Source: Musa acuminata AAA Group (taxonomy: Eukaryota; Streptophyta; Magnoliopsida; Zingiberales; Musaceae). From it: a stretch of 64,000 nt of DNA. A program made the position numbers and the translations under genes. The notes beneath the pieces are model-generated. The model saw only the letters and a program-made list of their open reading frames with translations. It searched no databases and was not told where the DNA came from. Shown one piece after another: positions 10,939 to 24,300 of this stretch. Position 1 is the stretch's first letter; each line of letters opens with the position of its first letter. The stretch is taken from NCBI RefSeq assembly GCF_036884655.1, contig NC_088331.1:18223501-18287500 (forward strand), written 5' to 3'.

Positions 10939-11525
10939 TACATACAAGTCCTGACGTCTCGCAGAAAGGTGCAACAAGCAAGCAATTCAACAAACACTTA
11001 GAGAGAGAGCAAGGGAAACCAAGAACTCTGGAAGGGAAAAAGATAGTCACAAGTCCACAAACGACCACTCAACCGGGTGTCAAGGTGTAAGGCACATCTA
11101 CGCACACTTTATGTCAAACCAAAGTTCGATTCAAACTCTAGTTGAGTTGAACTGATCTTTGATCGGTATCCAATTTGAGTTGAACTTGAATGAGACTTGA
11201 GCTGACTTGAATCTGATCATTGAGCTCACATTCGAGCTTGAGTTTGGTTTAGTTGGATTGGGATTGATTTGGAGTTCGACTCGAACTCCGGTTGAGCCAA
11301 ATTTGAGTTCACTCAAACTCGAGTAAATCGTACTGGATCAATATCAGTCATCTTAGCACCCTCGAACCCCCGAGTGGGATTTATCCATCACTCATTTTCA
11401 AAATCTAATCAACTTTCCCTTTTATAAGTCCTTCAAGACCTCTAGAAGACCGCCTTTAGACAGACCCCTTGTGGACAGATATTGCAATGATATATCACGA
11501 CTCAGGCAATTCCAACTAAATATCA
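10939..11525 (-). repeat. Dispersed LTR-type repeat 'R', copy 1, with a low-complexity insertion
   Basis: On the minus strand, 10945-11115 and 11341-11525 match the 3' half of the repeat at 32225-32930. Shared phrases include gtgcgtaga-cttgccttacacc, ctctaagtgttt, gcgagacgtc and gcaagtccttcgagacct. Between the two parts (11116-11340) is a low-complexity run built from gagttgaact and ttgagttcgactcg words. No ORF is credible. Confidence 0.5.
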
Positions 11526-12504
11526 CCTTTTGATGCCATTGAATATTTTTATAAAAATATTTTTATAAAGTTGCCCTAGTAAAGTTGAATATTTTTATAA
11601 AAATAAATATAGAAAAAACACATATATCTAAGTAGTATATCCATCTGGTCAAATGAGCGCATTCAAGGAAAACATAATTCTGCTCAAAATCCTAAAAGTA
11701 TTTGATGATTATAATATTTTATCTAAATCAGATAGTATGAGGAACTAATGCACACTTAGGTGAATCTAACAAGTACCATATCCAGCTAGTATTTAGAATA
11801 CATATGGCAAGAGATTTTTAAGTACCCACATTCAATAGGTGGCATCTTCGAAGGGGATGAGCAACGCATGCAAATTCAATAACCTATAACCTATCCTAAT
11901 TTGATCCACAAAATAAATCCTTTCCTACATCATCCACTCTCCAAAATGAAGTCATACTTATAGTCAGTTGCCTTTGGTGAAAATCTATCAAACTTCAATT
12001 TAATCTGCTACTCATCCATATCAAGCTAACCCTAGTTGTACAACCAACTTATTTTTTAAAAATACAATGGGAGAGGTAGAGGGGAGAAAATAAAGAACGA
12101 AAAATTAAAAGAAAAGTGATCACCCATTTTAGCAGTTGACTGTAATATACTTACAATTAGGTAATTTCTTGGAAATTTCTGCATTTATTATCACCCATTT
12201 AGAATGCTGGATTGAGAGCAGTATGTAAATTTCTCTTCCATCAAGCTTTGTGTACACATTATAATTTCCTGATAAAGAACTACAATTTCTTCCCTTTTCT
12301 CATTCTTTATAAAAAATAAATAAATAAACAAAACAACAAACTACAGTTGCTAATATAATCAGAGAGTAATATCAGTCAAATCTCTTCGAAACAGACAATC
12401 TTCCACTTATGTGATGAATTCAAGGTCGTGTTCATGGAGACTGTTTTAAAGAAAGGAAATAAAATCTTGATAACAATATCATCTTATAACCAATTGTTGG
12501 AAAA
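11526..12504. other. AT-rich sequence without recognised genes
   Basis: Repeated aatatttttataaaaata words occur at about 11546-11615 and (aaat)n near 12310. No conserved protein, RNA gene or terminal repeat was recognised on either strand. Confidence 0.5.
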
Positions 12505-12600
12505 TTATTCCCCATCTTCCACTGCCTTTATCTCCTCACCCCCAGGAAAAGCCATCACATCAATCCACATATGGTACCAGTCTTTAATCACTTCTAGTTG
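12505..12600 (-). CDS. Possible terminal exon of an unidentified gene (tentative)
   Basis: On the minus strand an acceptor, ctgtag, is followed by 31 codons and TAA. The reading includes VIKDWYHMWIDVMAFPGGEE and ends AVEDGE. The composition looks like a real protein C-terminus and the frame is phase 0. I cannot name the protein. It lies downstream of the transit-peptide-like exon at 14499-14655, so the two may belong to one gene, but the exons between were not found. A chance ORF is possible. Confidence 0.22.
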   Translation of the reverse strand, partial: QLEVIKDWYHMWIDVMAFPGGEEIKAVEDGE

Positions 12601-14498
12601 CTACAGTTCACCTAAACTCATCCTCAACAAACCAATAGTTTTTCCAAAGACAGTGTACCATATTGACATAATAGTCATAAGATACATAACATATCTTAAT
12701 GAAAAACAAACGTTCAAAAAGAAACTTCTTTTAATTTGCATACACCCATGTTTTGGTCACAATAATTTAAATTGCAAATGAAATATAGAATTGCTTCACA
12801 TCAGTTAAAGTAGACTTGTAGCATGCCTGGAAAACTATCAGTTTTTGGTAAAGAATGTTAATTATAAGCATTTGGCATTTTTTTTTAAAAAAATTAATGC
12901 CCCAAACTGCAATCCCATATTTTTCAGAAACTTAAAACCTCTTTGGAATTCAAAGACGACGTGCATCGATCTGGAGTATATTGATGCATCATAAGGTTCG
13001 ACAACTTAATGGTTAGGATTTTTCTAGTCACCAACACAATTGACGTATATCTGACCTTTCTGGGTAACTTTTGGATAGCCTATGAAGAGATCATGAGCAC
13101 CCAAACAAGCCTAATGATTGTTTCACAACAGTTGAAACATGTGAAGTATAATGATGTGTCTGTCAATGCAATAAAGAATATTCTTCTTATTCTGTTATGA
13201 TTATCCCCAGAAGAGAAAAGTTGCTTCAGAACATACGTATAGACTGGAAATGGCCACCCAAAAGGTCAAGAGATCAGGCCATTCAAGTCTAATTTGTTGA
13301 TATTCACCTAACTTGCTTAGATAACAAAATTTTGCCATTCTCAGATGGTGACCATGATCTGGAAAGCTAAATTCAAGTCCAATATATTTGACAATAAGAC
13401 TGACCCCAGTTTTCAGCATCAAAATCCATTGTATTGACGATAAATGGAGTCCATGAAGGAACAATTCATGGATTGGGAATCTAATTTTCTGACAATAGTA
13501 GCAAGTAACAGTTCTGTTTGTTTACGAGAATTTTCTATTTATTTCTTGGTTGAAAAATACTATATTCCAACTTTAACAATGTTTAGAATTTGATAAAGGA
13601 AGGAGACAAAAATACTCAATTACCAATTTTTCATTATACTATGTCTTAATCTTCTTCTTGTCTACTATTTGTGCATGTTTTTCTCCAGCTCAGTATTTCT
13701 TTTGATCTAGCATCATATGGGCTTGTTACAATGTTACTAGTAGGAGCATTAACATTTACCCTGTGATAAGATAAAACAAATAAAAAGGGGTGATAAGATG
13801 AGATGAGAGGTTGCGTGCGGTTGCAACAACCCATCCAAACCTACGTGTAGGGTGGTTGCAACCCACGCAATCTCATTTCATCGCACACGGTTGGCGTGAA
13901 GGACCTCCTCTTATGCCAATATAAGGCACTGAGATGCAGCGTTCAAAACCATCCAAACCAGTGGAGAGTGCAGTGAGAAATAGAGAAGGAAAGAGAAAAA
14001 AGAGAGAAGTGACGAGAGAGTCTTCTACTTCATTTGGTTCCTCCCTTTTGTGAGTTTCTCTTCTTTAGCTTTTTCTATTACAAGAGAGAATGTGTCTTGT
14101 TTATCCGTATATTAGGGAGAAGGTTGTAATCTCATATTTTATAGTGAATACCTTCTAGCTTGCTTGGCCATGGATGGTTCCTTCAACCATTGAGAGTTGT
14201 GCTACGTTATATCTTGATATTATTATTTTAGTTGGTTTTGATCTTTGGCTTTGTTGTTTAAGCTTGATGTTGCTTGCCGGCATGCCAACACTTTGTCTTA
14301 CTCCTAGGGTTTGTGTTTCAAATCATAATGACGAACCAAAAAGCAAAAAAAAGATGTGCAACTTAACCGACAATAGGAATAAACCCAATTGCAACAGATA
14401 CAAGACAGCTGAAAGTCAAAATCCGATCAATCTTCTACAAAAGCAGAATTTTGAGTCCGAATTGCGGAAGATGAACGCATTACCGGTAAGTTATATAC
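12601..14498. other. Probable intron or intergenic sequence upstream of the tentative exon
   Basis: No homologous exon could be read. A stretch at 13646-13735 (minus) has an acceptor-like cttatcacag followed by about 29 open codons (VNVNAPTSNIVTSPYDARS). Joining it to the 14499 exon puts it in the wrong phase. A possible 41-base exon lies near 14371-14411. The segment 13790-14170 is a repeat-like unit with several ccatccaaac words and a TATA-like aatataagg. Confidence 0.35.
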
Positions 14499-14655
14499 CT
14501 GTCGAGCATTGGAAGAGTCCTCCTGTGCCGCAACCGTTGCTGTTCCGAACCCCAGGAAGGAACAAAGGAAGCGTTTTCTGGCGCAGAGGAGACGATGGGA
14601 AGGAGAACCGAAGAGAGGGCGATGAGGAGCAGGACAAAGACGGCGTGAGGGCCAT
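14499..14655 (-). CDS. Putative first exon of a plastid-targeted protein
   Basis: ATG at 14655-14653 opens 52 codons and one extra base before a donor, ACAG|GTATAT. The peptide starts MALTPSLSCSSSPSLRFSF. It is rich in Ser, Pro, Leu and Arg, with no Asp or Glu in the whole exon, which is the hallmark of a chloroplast transit peptide. It lies about 700 bases downstream of the end of the SAPS gene on the same strand. The mature protein is not identified because later exons were not resolved (see 12505-12600). The gene may also be interrupted by the retroelements to the left. Confidence 0.4.
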
Positions 14656-15355
14656 CAGACTCTCCTCTCGTCCACCGTGCGCGCGAGCAAACTAGTTATT
14701 GTTGATTTAGTTATGTAGCCTTCCGCTAGCCTTCCGCGCTGACCTGGCTGTCGGGCTCGGTCGATCAGCTTCGCGGTCAATCACCCCAGCCATCGTGGAT
14801 GCCTGAACAATTTCAAATCGACATCGTTGATTGCGCTCTTTATTAAGCGCACTAGATAATAAGTTGCAATCGATCGGTGATGGATCGACCTGATCCGCCC
14901 CGATTGAACCAAATTTGATTGGTTATTTTTTTCAGAGGAAATATAGTTTTCAAGGACAGAAACCGCATCACTTATCCTGTCTTGGAAACACCGCGACCAC
15001 TCGAGCAACAAGCACCCATAGCCACCTTCTGCTCGTGAACGATAACAGCAAACCAACTTAAATCTTAGGTCGAGTATATGCAAACAGGAACTATGCAAAC
15101 TGACTGTAACAGGCATCTCAAAAACTACTGATTGACAGTCTACTTCATTTGACAAATGGGCAAATTTAAGGTGTCTAATACCAGTAATATCAGTTGAGAA
15201 AATAATAGGGGGAACAAGTTACAGGGCATGACTGGCTGGTCTGTATGACAATTATAATATCAGTACATGTACATATGTTGCCAGTTGCACCTCTGAATAA
15301 ATGCTACTGTACACGTACCACTGCTCTGAGAATACTACTGTATACAATTAACTTG
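14656..15355 (-). other. Intergenic region and probable 3' UTR of the SAPS gene
   Basis: No ORF of substance. On the minus strand an AATAAA signal (14839-14844) lies about 510 bases after the SAPS stop codon and could direct polyadenylation. GC-rich sequence at 14690-14790 may be the promoter or 5' UTR of the gene starting at 14655. Confidence 0.35.
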
Positions 15356-18300
15356 CTATTCCTGAACGACGCCTACCTCAGGTTCCATGCGCCAATGACT
15401 CTTGCTGAACTCCAACCTCGCAGTTTCATCTTCATGGGGCTTGGGTAGTTCTGGAACTTTGACAAGGTTCCTCTTGATTGCACCAACCTCACCATTCATG
15501 GCTCTCCTTACCTCAATATCTACACCAACAAACTCGGCATCCTCTTCAAACAAACAAGGTGTAGTCTCTTCTGCTTTTGCCAACTCAACAGATTCTGATG
15601 CACTCACAGTGCCCTCAAGTGCAAGCTCACCAACAGTGCTAACTGATGCTGTGCTTACAGCAGTTTCTGTGGAGTTTGATTGAGTTGAAACATCAGTAGA
15701 TCCATCCACCTGAATATCTGAAGCTTCACGCCAACCTACCCATTCAGGCAGCTGTTGATCACCAAAGAGATCCTCATTCTCATCTGTATCAAATCGGAAA
15801 AGGCTCACATCATCTGCAACATTTAGTTTTGTCACATCTGTTGACAGCTCACTGAGAGATGCATCCTCTCTAGATGTAACGTGAGCCATAAAACCTGAAC
15901 CAGAACCAGAATACTCATTTTCGGGCATCTCAGCTTTGGTGAACTCCTCAACTCCGACCACCACCTCATCATCACTGCTGTCACCACCATTGGATGTATC
16001 ATTTAGATTGACATCATCCATCCTTTCAAGGGTTGTGACATTCGTAGGCTCTGTGGCACTTTCATCATCAAATGCAAACCAGTTGGAGTTTGTGAAAAGA
16101 CAACTGTGATATAAAAGAAGAGAAGAAAAGTCAACCAAAAATCATGGTACAAAAGAAAGAGCACAGCTTAGATGATTGTGCACCTCTGATTATCACCCCC
16201 AAGCCTCAAAGAAGAAATGACGACTCCAGTAGATACTTCATCTAAGTATACATCCTGCAATTATTGTTTGAGTAGATCAAGATTATATAAATGTGACAAA
16301 AAAATGCTCCCTCAATAACTTTCTATGATACACATTCTTGTAGTAACAAAGCTATTATTTCTTTAATGTACAACAAAACATGGTACAACAAAATTACAAT
16401 ACTCTTCTGTTGTAGATTACATCAAGATAGCACTAAAACTCATAAGGCATGAAATCTTAGCTCGGCAAATGAAAGAATAATAGAATTTGACAAGTAAAAC
16501 AAAACAAAACCCAAGAGTTCTTGTAAGATGGAAATCTGACAAGAGCTTAATTAGTTGGGAATTTAAAAAAGGAGTCATTTACTTATAGTTGTCAATCAAG
16601 TGTACTAGACGTCACCTACACCAAAGAGCAAAAATAGGATCAAGTTTTACTATGATTTTATGATATTGGACAAATGATCCTTAAAAGATACAACATAGAA
16701 AAAGCCTTTTACAAATGTTGTGTAATATGCACTTAAATGTTCAAAGCCATTTGATTATTCTGGGCCTTTTTTTTTGCAATGATTCTAGGCATTTTGCTTA
16801 CAGTAAACATTGTGTTAACATAAGCAATCTATGGCACTAACTGTTCAATACCACATTATGCTAACATAACTACAACTAATGTCTTGTAGCAAAAGTATAT
16901 AACTGCAACTAATTTATGCCCAGAAAAATGCATTTCTGTTATTTTCCACCAGCAAAACATTCATATTCAACCTTAAAGAATCTCTACCTACAACTTAAAT
17001 TACAGTAAGATCCTTCTTCAAAGGAAAAATCTGTTTGACCTCTTAGAATAAAACCTAGTCAAAATGTTTTGTATACTTTCAGTATGCAATATACAACACC
17101 ATTTATATAACTGACTTCCAGCCAAGGTTCGCAATACCGTACCATACTGGTATTTCGACCTGGGCTCGGTACCGGTACGGTACGGTATACCGAGCGATAC
17201 ACCCAGGTGTACCGAGTACTATAGACTGTAGCAGCGCTACAGTGCTACAGTACCTCGGAACGGTAACAATTGGTCCGCGTACCGAAAACCTGTCGGACCG
17301 GTATATACCGCCCGTACCGGGCGGTACGGCTCGGTACGGCAGACCCTGCTTCCAGCTATAGTATATTATGTGATGTTTTAGTTTGACATAATGAGAAATC
17401 ACCAGCACCATTTCAAGATATAGTATAGTGCTTTTTTCTCCCTTTGGAAAAGGAAAGAGTTAAGAAAACCAATATAAACTAGATGTATGACAGAAGGAAA
17501 CATACATTACATATAACTCATTATCTCGATTAAGAGAAACATGGGCTGGAAAACAAAACTACTTTATCATTGTTTAAATAGAGATAACCAGAAACCAAAG
17601 ACTGCTCTTAAGTCTTAACTCAAAGGTATGCTACATCTAATCTTACTATTTACCTCATCCATGTCATCATTCTCATAGACTCGATATCGAAATGCTTGGC
17701 TTAGATTGTTTGCTAAGGCAGCAATGTCATAATCTCTATCATGAAGCTCTTCCTCATCACTATCTCTTGGTCTTTCCTGTAGCGATGTAGGCCGACTACA
17801 CAAATAGAACATGTTTAAAAAATATCCAGGCATATGAAAGCATGATTCAGCAGGAGATATCTTGCAACTTTAATTTTCTTTAACAAGTAAAATTGATAAA
17901 AGGTTAACGTGTCATTGAATTGTGAGGCTAATTCAGCTTTAGACGTTCGAAGTCCTCTTCTGATATGTTAGTTAACCACAATTATCATCAATTTAACACT
18001 TTATCAACCATCAGAAAAGCATTTTTCATTACAGAATGATGCTCACCCACAGGCCCAATGATGAACATTTTCCACCGCATTCCGTTCACGCAGCACATTT
18101 GTTTGCCAATCAATCCATTCCTCGGATTCCTATTAAATAAACCAAAAATAGAGCGGACAAACAGTTAATAACTGTTGTGAATCTTATACATGAAAAAATA
18201 TTTACAGTAAAGACAATCAAATCATGAATTATGCAATATCTGGGAGCCAGCACATTTAGCCTTCCCGTGATTTGCTCCTATCACCTCTCTTGATGCCAAT

Positions 18301-21300
18301 ATCTCTGTCCTACCTCAGATTATAGGCCTTAACTAGGTACATCCTAGTTAGGCACAATGATACTACACCTCTCCTCACAGAAGCCTTTGCATTTTTCAAT
18401 TGAACATCTTAGAGAAGCCTCCATAAATTTGGGACTATTGAGTCCATTGCATTTTTCATATGAAAATTTCATCTAGCTGTATCTTTCTTGATAGTACATA
18501 CTATCATCTCAACATTTTCATTCATGCAGCTTCCATTATATTTTAATATCCAAAGAGGTTAAATATCTAAAAAATATTTTTCTGTAGAATAATAACAATA
18601 ATAACGAGATCTTTGAATGCTGAAGTGAACAAGGCTTATCAAGTAATCATTGGAACTAATGAGAAATAAGCTGCTTGTTTGTAAGAATAAATATTGATGC
18701 ATATAAAAGAATTTGAACTGGAAGAAGTCCGCTGCTAACACAAACAGGTCAGTAACTAATAGGTTGAAACAAGTCTTCAGTTGTGGAAAAGGTCACCTCT
18801 TCAAATATCATTTTTGTTTTTTTCTCGAGTCAACTTAGGTCTATGGTGTATCCTTCATAATCTAATGATGCTCAACATGTGCAGAGTAAATATGATACTT
18901 TTGGATCCAACTGAGAAGGATCTCGGCAAGAAGATATCAGATACAAGCAGAAAAGAGTGCTGATAAAACCATTTATAACCTATGAGAAAACAGATCTCCT
19001 GTAGCAATACTTCTGGTCATGGTTTGCCTTACCTGTCCATACTAGTGTGCTGACCAACCATCGATATGGAATGTACCAAACCATACCGATATACCAACAC
19101 ATGTATGTACCACCCATACTGGTCCCCTATGGGACTGACCAGTGATTTAAAAAGCGCTAGGCGCCAAAAGACGCCAAGGTCCACAAACGCCCGAGGCGCT
19201 AGGCGCTCGCCCAAGCGCTCGCCTGAGCGAAGCGAGGCGCTAAATTATAAAAATATATAATATAATTATAAAAATATATAATATAATTATTTAAAATTAT
19301 CTAAATTATAAAAATATATAATATAATTATAACAATAATTTCAAATAAATAAAAATTAACAACATTAAAATCAAAATAATATATTATTAATCTATTAACA
19401 AAAAATTAATCATTTCAAAATTCAAATAAACTTAATATTAAGAAGCGGCGAGCGGCGGCAACAGCGGTGGCGAGCGGCGACAGCAGCGGCGGCAGCGGCA
19501 GCGGCAGCGGCGAGCGGCGACAGCAGCAGCGGGAAAGGGAAAGGGAGCGGAAGCGCGAGCAGCGGGAGGCCTCGAGGGAGGCGCGAGCAGCGGGAAGGCT
19601 CGCGGGAGGGCTCGCAGGAAGCGAGAGGGCTCGCGGGAGGCGCGAGCAGCGGGAAGGCTCGCGGGAGGGCTCGCAGGAGACGCGAGCAGCGAGAGGGCTC
19701 GCGGGAGGCACGAGCAGCGGGAGGGCTCGCAGGAGGCGCGAGCAGCGAGAAGGCTCGCGGGAGGCGCGAGCAGCGGGAAGGCTCGCGGGAGGCGCGAGCA
19801 GCGACAGCAACGAGCAACGGCAGCGGGAGCAGCGGCAGCGAGCGACGAGATCGCGATCGGGATCGGGAGCGGCAGCAGGTTAGTGTTGGGTTAGGGTTAG
19901 GGTTAGGGTTGGGGTTATATCGGTTTAGTTGGTTCGATTGAACCAACTAACAACCGAACCAGGACCGAACCAGACCTAAAATTCTGGTTCGGTCGCCTTG
20001 GTTTACCCAGGCGCTCGCCCGAAGCGCCCAGCGCCTGGGCTCGGGCGAGCGCCCAGGCGGCGCCTGTTTGAAGCGCGCCGCCTGGGACATTAGCGAGGCG
20101 CTCGGGCCTTGCCTCGCCTCGCCCGAGCGCCCGAGCGCCTTTTGCAATCACTGGGACTGACATATACCACCCATATCGAGCGGTACACTATAGTACAACA
20201 AACCTTGAGTCTGATAATAAAGTAACCATAACAGAAAGGGACAAGTGTAAGACAACAGAAGAACAGTCAAGCAAGAAAGGCTTGCAGCCTGAGGCTTACA
20301 ATTTATATTTTCTCAACAAAAGAACTGCCAAATCTTTATCTCATAGACATGACTATCTTTATAGAAGACTACTTCCAAGTGTCATAAATTTAGTCGTCAT
20401 TACAAACAATAATCTCAGCAGGGTTGTATCACAATTCACAGGTTAATAGATCTTAATGCACTTATCCATAGAAATTTTTTTGTGCATAGTCAAACTAGAC
20501 ATCAAATATGATTAGCAGTCAAAGGAAAGAATTTGCTCCATAAGGTTTTCCATCTCTACCACATACCACAATCTCATTGGTATCCTGCATCATCCTCAGA
20601 AATAGGAGCTCTCACAAATTACTCAATAGCTAACTGCACCCTTCTACCTAGGGTGACCTAATGCAACTAGAAGCTATAGACTCACAATCCAACCAAAAAA
20701 TGCCCTAGGGTATTCCTCCATTCTGCAATGTCACTAGAAGTGTCTACATCTCCATTTTAAATTCTTGCAATTTCATACTATAAAATTTTACATAACAAAT
20801 AGAGGTCATGGAGATGATCATTAAATTCTAGTGGAACATATTGTTGTCTTTTTACCAAAATATGACTTCTGCTATCTTCTTCCTCAATGTGCTGGATTAT
20901 CAACAAGACATGAGCTTATGGTGTTTTACATGTCAATCCAACAGAATCCATTGAAAAGGTTACAACAGAGAAACAATGAAAGAAAGCAAAAGAGTAACAA
21001 GTAGAAGAAAGAACCAGAGAATAAAGACCAAAAGGGCTGGTGGCCCAACCCTTTCTGCTTTCCAGAAAAGAAACTATAAAATCTCCAGCTCCAACATGAA
21101 CTCCCACATGAGAACAGAATAAAGAATAGGCGGTGCACAATATTTTTATTAATCTAAATAAACTGCCCTGTGATCTTGTAAGACTTACAATAGATTGAGG
21201 ACACTTGGAACCATGTAAACAAGCTCCTCGATGACTAATATTGAGCGATGCAGTTAAGGTGTTTGAAGTATGTCCATGACATTTCTCGATTGTTGTTTTC

Positions 21301-24300
21301 CATTATTTTTTTGGTGTTTTCGAGTGTTTTCTGGTAGGCAGTCCTATTTTAATTTGTTGTCAATGTTTTTATATTTGTTTGTCTTGTAACATTAAAAACG
21401 TTTTTGGCTATACGGCATCGCTCAAAGGGGAAAAATAACCAAAACCACCTCATTCTCATGTGCCACAAACTGATCTCTGGCTGACAACCTTGTGACAAAA
21501 CATCAACTGTCTCTGTCTCAGAATCCTGGAACCACTAGGTGGCACTAAGCCAGATGGGGCATTGGTTACACATCCGAGGGGTGGCACCGGGTTAAGAGTT
21601 TGGCGAGCTCACGAAGAGAAGAGAGCAGGGGGGGGGGGGGGGGGGGGGGGGTGTGCGGGTGGGGCTGACTACGGCTTGGTTTCTTACTTTGTTTTTGTAA
21701 GAAAATGGGATCTCATTAAATGATGGTGGGGTTTGAAATTTGAACCTGATTTAGGCGCGATAACCCAAAATCCCAACTTGAATTTTGGTTGAGTATGATC
21801 TCTAAAGGCCCAACTTAATCCCAACTTTTGAAAGTTATTTTCCATTTTAATAGTTATCATGTTCATCCGACCCGACTAAGCTAAATTTATTATAGGATTT
21901 AAGACAAGTTAGACATGAACAAGTTTGAGTACTTTGGTAATTAGTTAGTTGTTATCGTTATATAACATGTGTGTGTGTGTATATATGTGCGTATGTGTGT
22001 GTATATATGTATATATATACATAAATATATGTATACAGAGAGAGAGAGAGAGAGATTTTGGAATACTCATGCATATCCAACTCATTTAAATCAGATTTTA
22101 ATATTGTTTTAAATAGATTCGAAAATGAATAAAATGAAATTCATGAGTGTTCTTATGTGTCCAAAAGGACCTAAATTGATCCAAATGAGTGGGTATTGAA
22201 AGGAAACTCATTAATCACATCAAAAAATAAGATTTAGATTGAGATGGCAGTAATTACTTATTAACATTTAGTGGCAATTATAATGAATATAGATGCCTAA
22301 TTACATCCAATAAAAAATAAAAAAGCAAATAAGATATGCAATACAGAAAGCATTAAAAATGTGTTATGTTTAATGAATCTTTTTATTAGAATATAATAAA
22401 AGATAATAGAATAAGAAGTATGGAGATTCTAAAGGCACATAGATACAAAGACTAAAGAATTGATCCCATTTACTCAACGATGGGATATCCTTATTGTTGG
22501 GGTTGATAAGTACTTTTGGATTCATGGAGAATCATAAAGGTTTGGTTATTTTAAAATATCTCATGTTTTGGCGAGGAGCAAGACATGAGGAGATACTTTA
22601 AGTGCTTTTAAGTTTCTCTTCAACGAGTCTAGAGGTGGAGGAAAAAAAATAGAAAAAATTCTTTGGGGTTTATATGAGAGTGTACAAGAGGATTTGTGTT
22701 TGAGTTGGGGTTAACACAAGAGTGATTATAATTGATCTCACATGGTGAAGAATTTTGTTTTCTCCATGAATATATACAAAGAGTGTGATTTATTTTCTTC
22801 TAGCTTTCTCATATATTATTGGATTGATGATCTATGTAATTTATCTTTAATTTTGATATTATTTCACTCTTTCAATTTGGTATAATATGAATAATGTTTG
22901 GTATAATCCATTAGTAAAATGGAGAAAAATTAGGTCTTCTAATACAAAGTACACTACACAGTGAACTAGAGTTAGGATAGTAAATCGAATTTTATTGGAT
23001 ATGTAGAATCATTGGTTCAAACAGATTCCGTGTTCCAACTCAGCCAACTTCCCCTGTTGAACCAGTTTAGTGGCGAGTTGCAATAAAGTAGGCAGATCAA
23101 GGTCAACAACTCAACGGTAATCACGAGTTACAACATTTGCAAAGGCTTCAATCAAGGCATCGAAAGAATAAGTGGGGGAGAATATTAGAGCGATGTAGTC
23201 AAAATGTTATGAAAGTCCATGATGTTTTTCGATTCTCATTTTTTGTTGCTTTTCGATTATTTTCAAGTGTTTTCTCATAAGCTTGTATAGGGAAATACTT
23301 TGCAAGATGTAAGTCATTTTCAATATTTTCAATTAGCTCGTAGGCAAGAAATACTACTATCAACCTTATTTTGATTTGTTATCAGTGTTTTTATTATTTA
23401 TTTCATCTTGTAAAACTAAATAATGTTTTTGGTCATGCAATGTCATGCGAATGGGGAAATAACCAGCCCCATTCTCATGTGTCGTGCATATTTTTGGTTG
23501 ATGGCCTTGCAACGTGAAACTTTGGCTGTCTTAGCACCCTAGAACCCCTTGGGTGGCACTGGGTTAGATGGAGCCTTGATTATATGTCTGAGAGGTGGCA
23601 CAATGTCTTTAGTATTCTCGCTATCTATTCAACAGAAGTGTCAAGTAAACATTAGACTTGCACCTACTTCGAAACATCCTGTGTGTGTGCGACCATTCAA
23701 CCCATTTACAAGAGTCTAACTTTTGTCTGATAAAAGATGGTTGCTTTATGTTCCTTGCAATCTTAGTTATCTTGCTCTTCTCATGCACGACGACAACATA
23801 TTACCTGCATGTTCACCTTTATAACATTTTCTTTTCAATGCAGGTCCTTTATGAACTGCACGAGGTTCACATCTAGGTTGATCGAGGAATATGACTTGGG
23901 TACCACACGCCCTAGGCGATCCCAAGTAAGGACGTGACATTTGACCATGTAAACAAGCTCCTTAATTACTAACAGTGATTTAAAAAGCGCTAGGCGCCAA
24001 AAAGCGCTAAGGTCCAAAAACGCCCGAGATGCTAGGCGCTCGCCCAAGCGAAGCAAGGCGCTAAAATATAAAAATATATAATATAATTAATAAATATAAT
24101 TATTTAAAATTTTAAATAAAAATATGTTATTAAATTAAGAAAATCTAAGATACAAAATCATAATATCAAAATTAATAATTTCAAATAAACCTAACAATAT
24201 TAACAGTATACAATATACTGTTAACAGTATACAAAAGGAGAAGGAAGAGTGTAAGGGGGAGCTGACTGAGAAAAGAGGAAGCGACAGCGGCAATGGGAGT

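Noticed and set aside
13201..13464. 87-codon minus-strand ORF as an exon of the putative plastid gene
   Set aside because: No conserved motif, and the frame could not be joined to the 14499-14655 exon with plausible splice sites.
14174..14695. 173-codon plus-strand ORF
   Set aside because: No recognisable domain; its 3' half is antisense to the transit-peptide-like exon, which has better splice and composition support.
19887..19915. Telomere sequence
   Set aside because: Only three to four TTAGGG units, lying inside a transposon bounded by target duplications; not a chromosome end and not the usual plant TTTAGGG repeat.
19415..19946. Long overlapping ORFs on both strands rich in Arg, Ala, Ser and Pro
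   Set aside because: They come from the (gcagcgg/gcgagc)n array inside the hAT element; all frames are open because of composition, and no domain is present.
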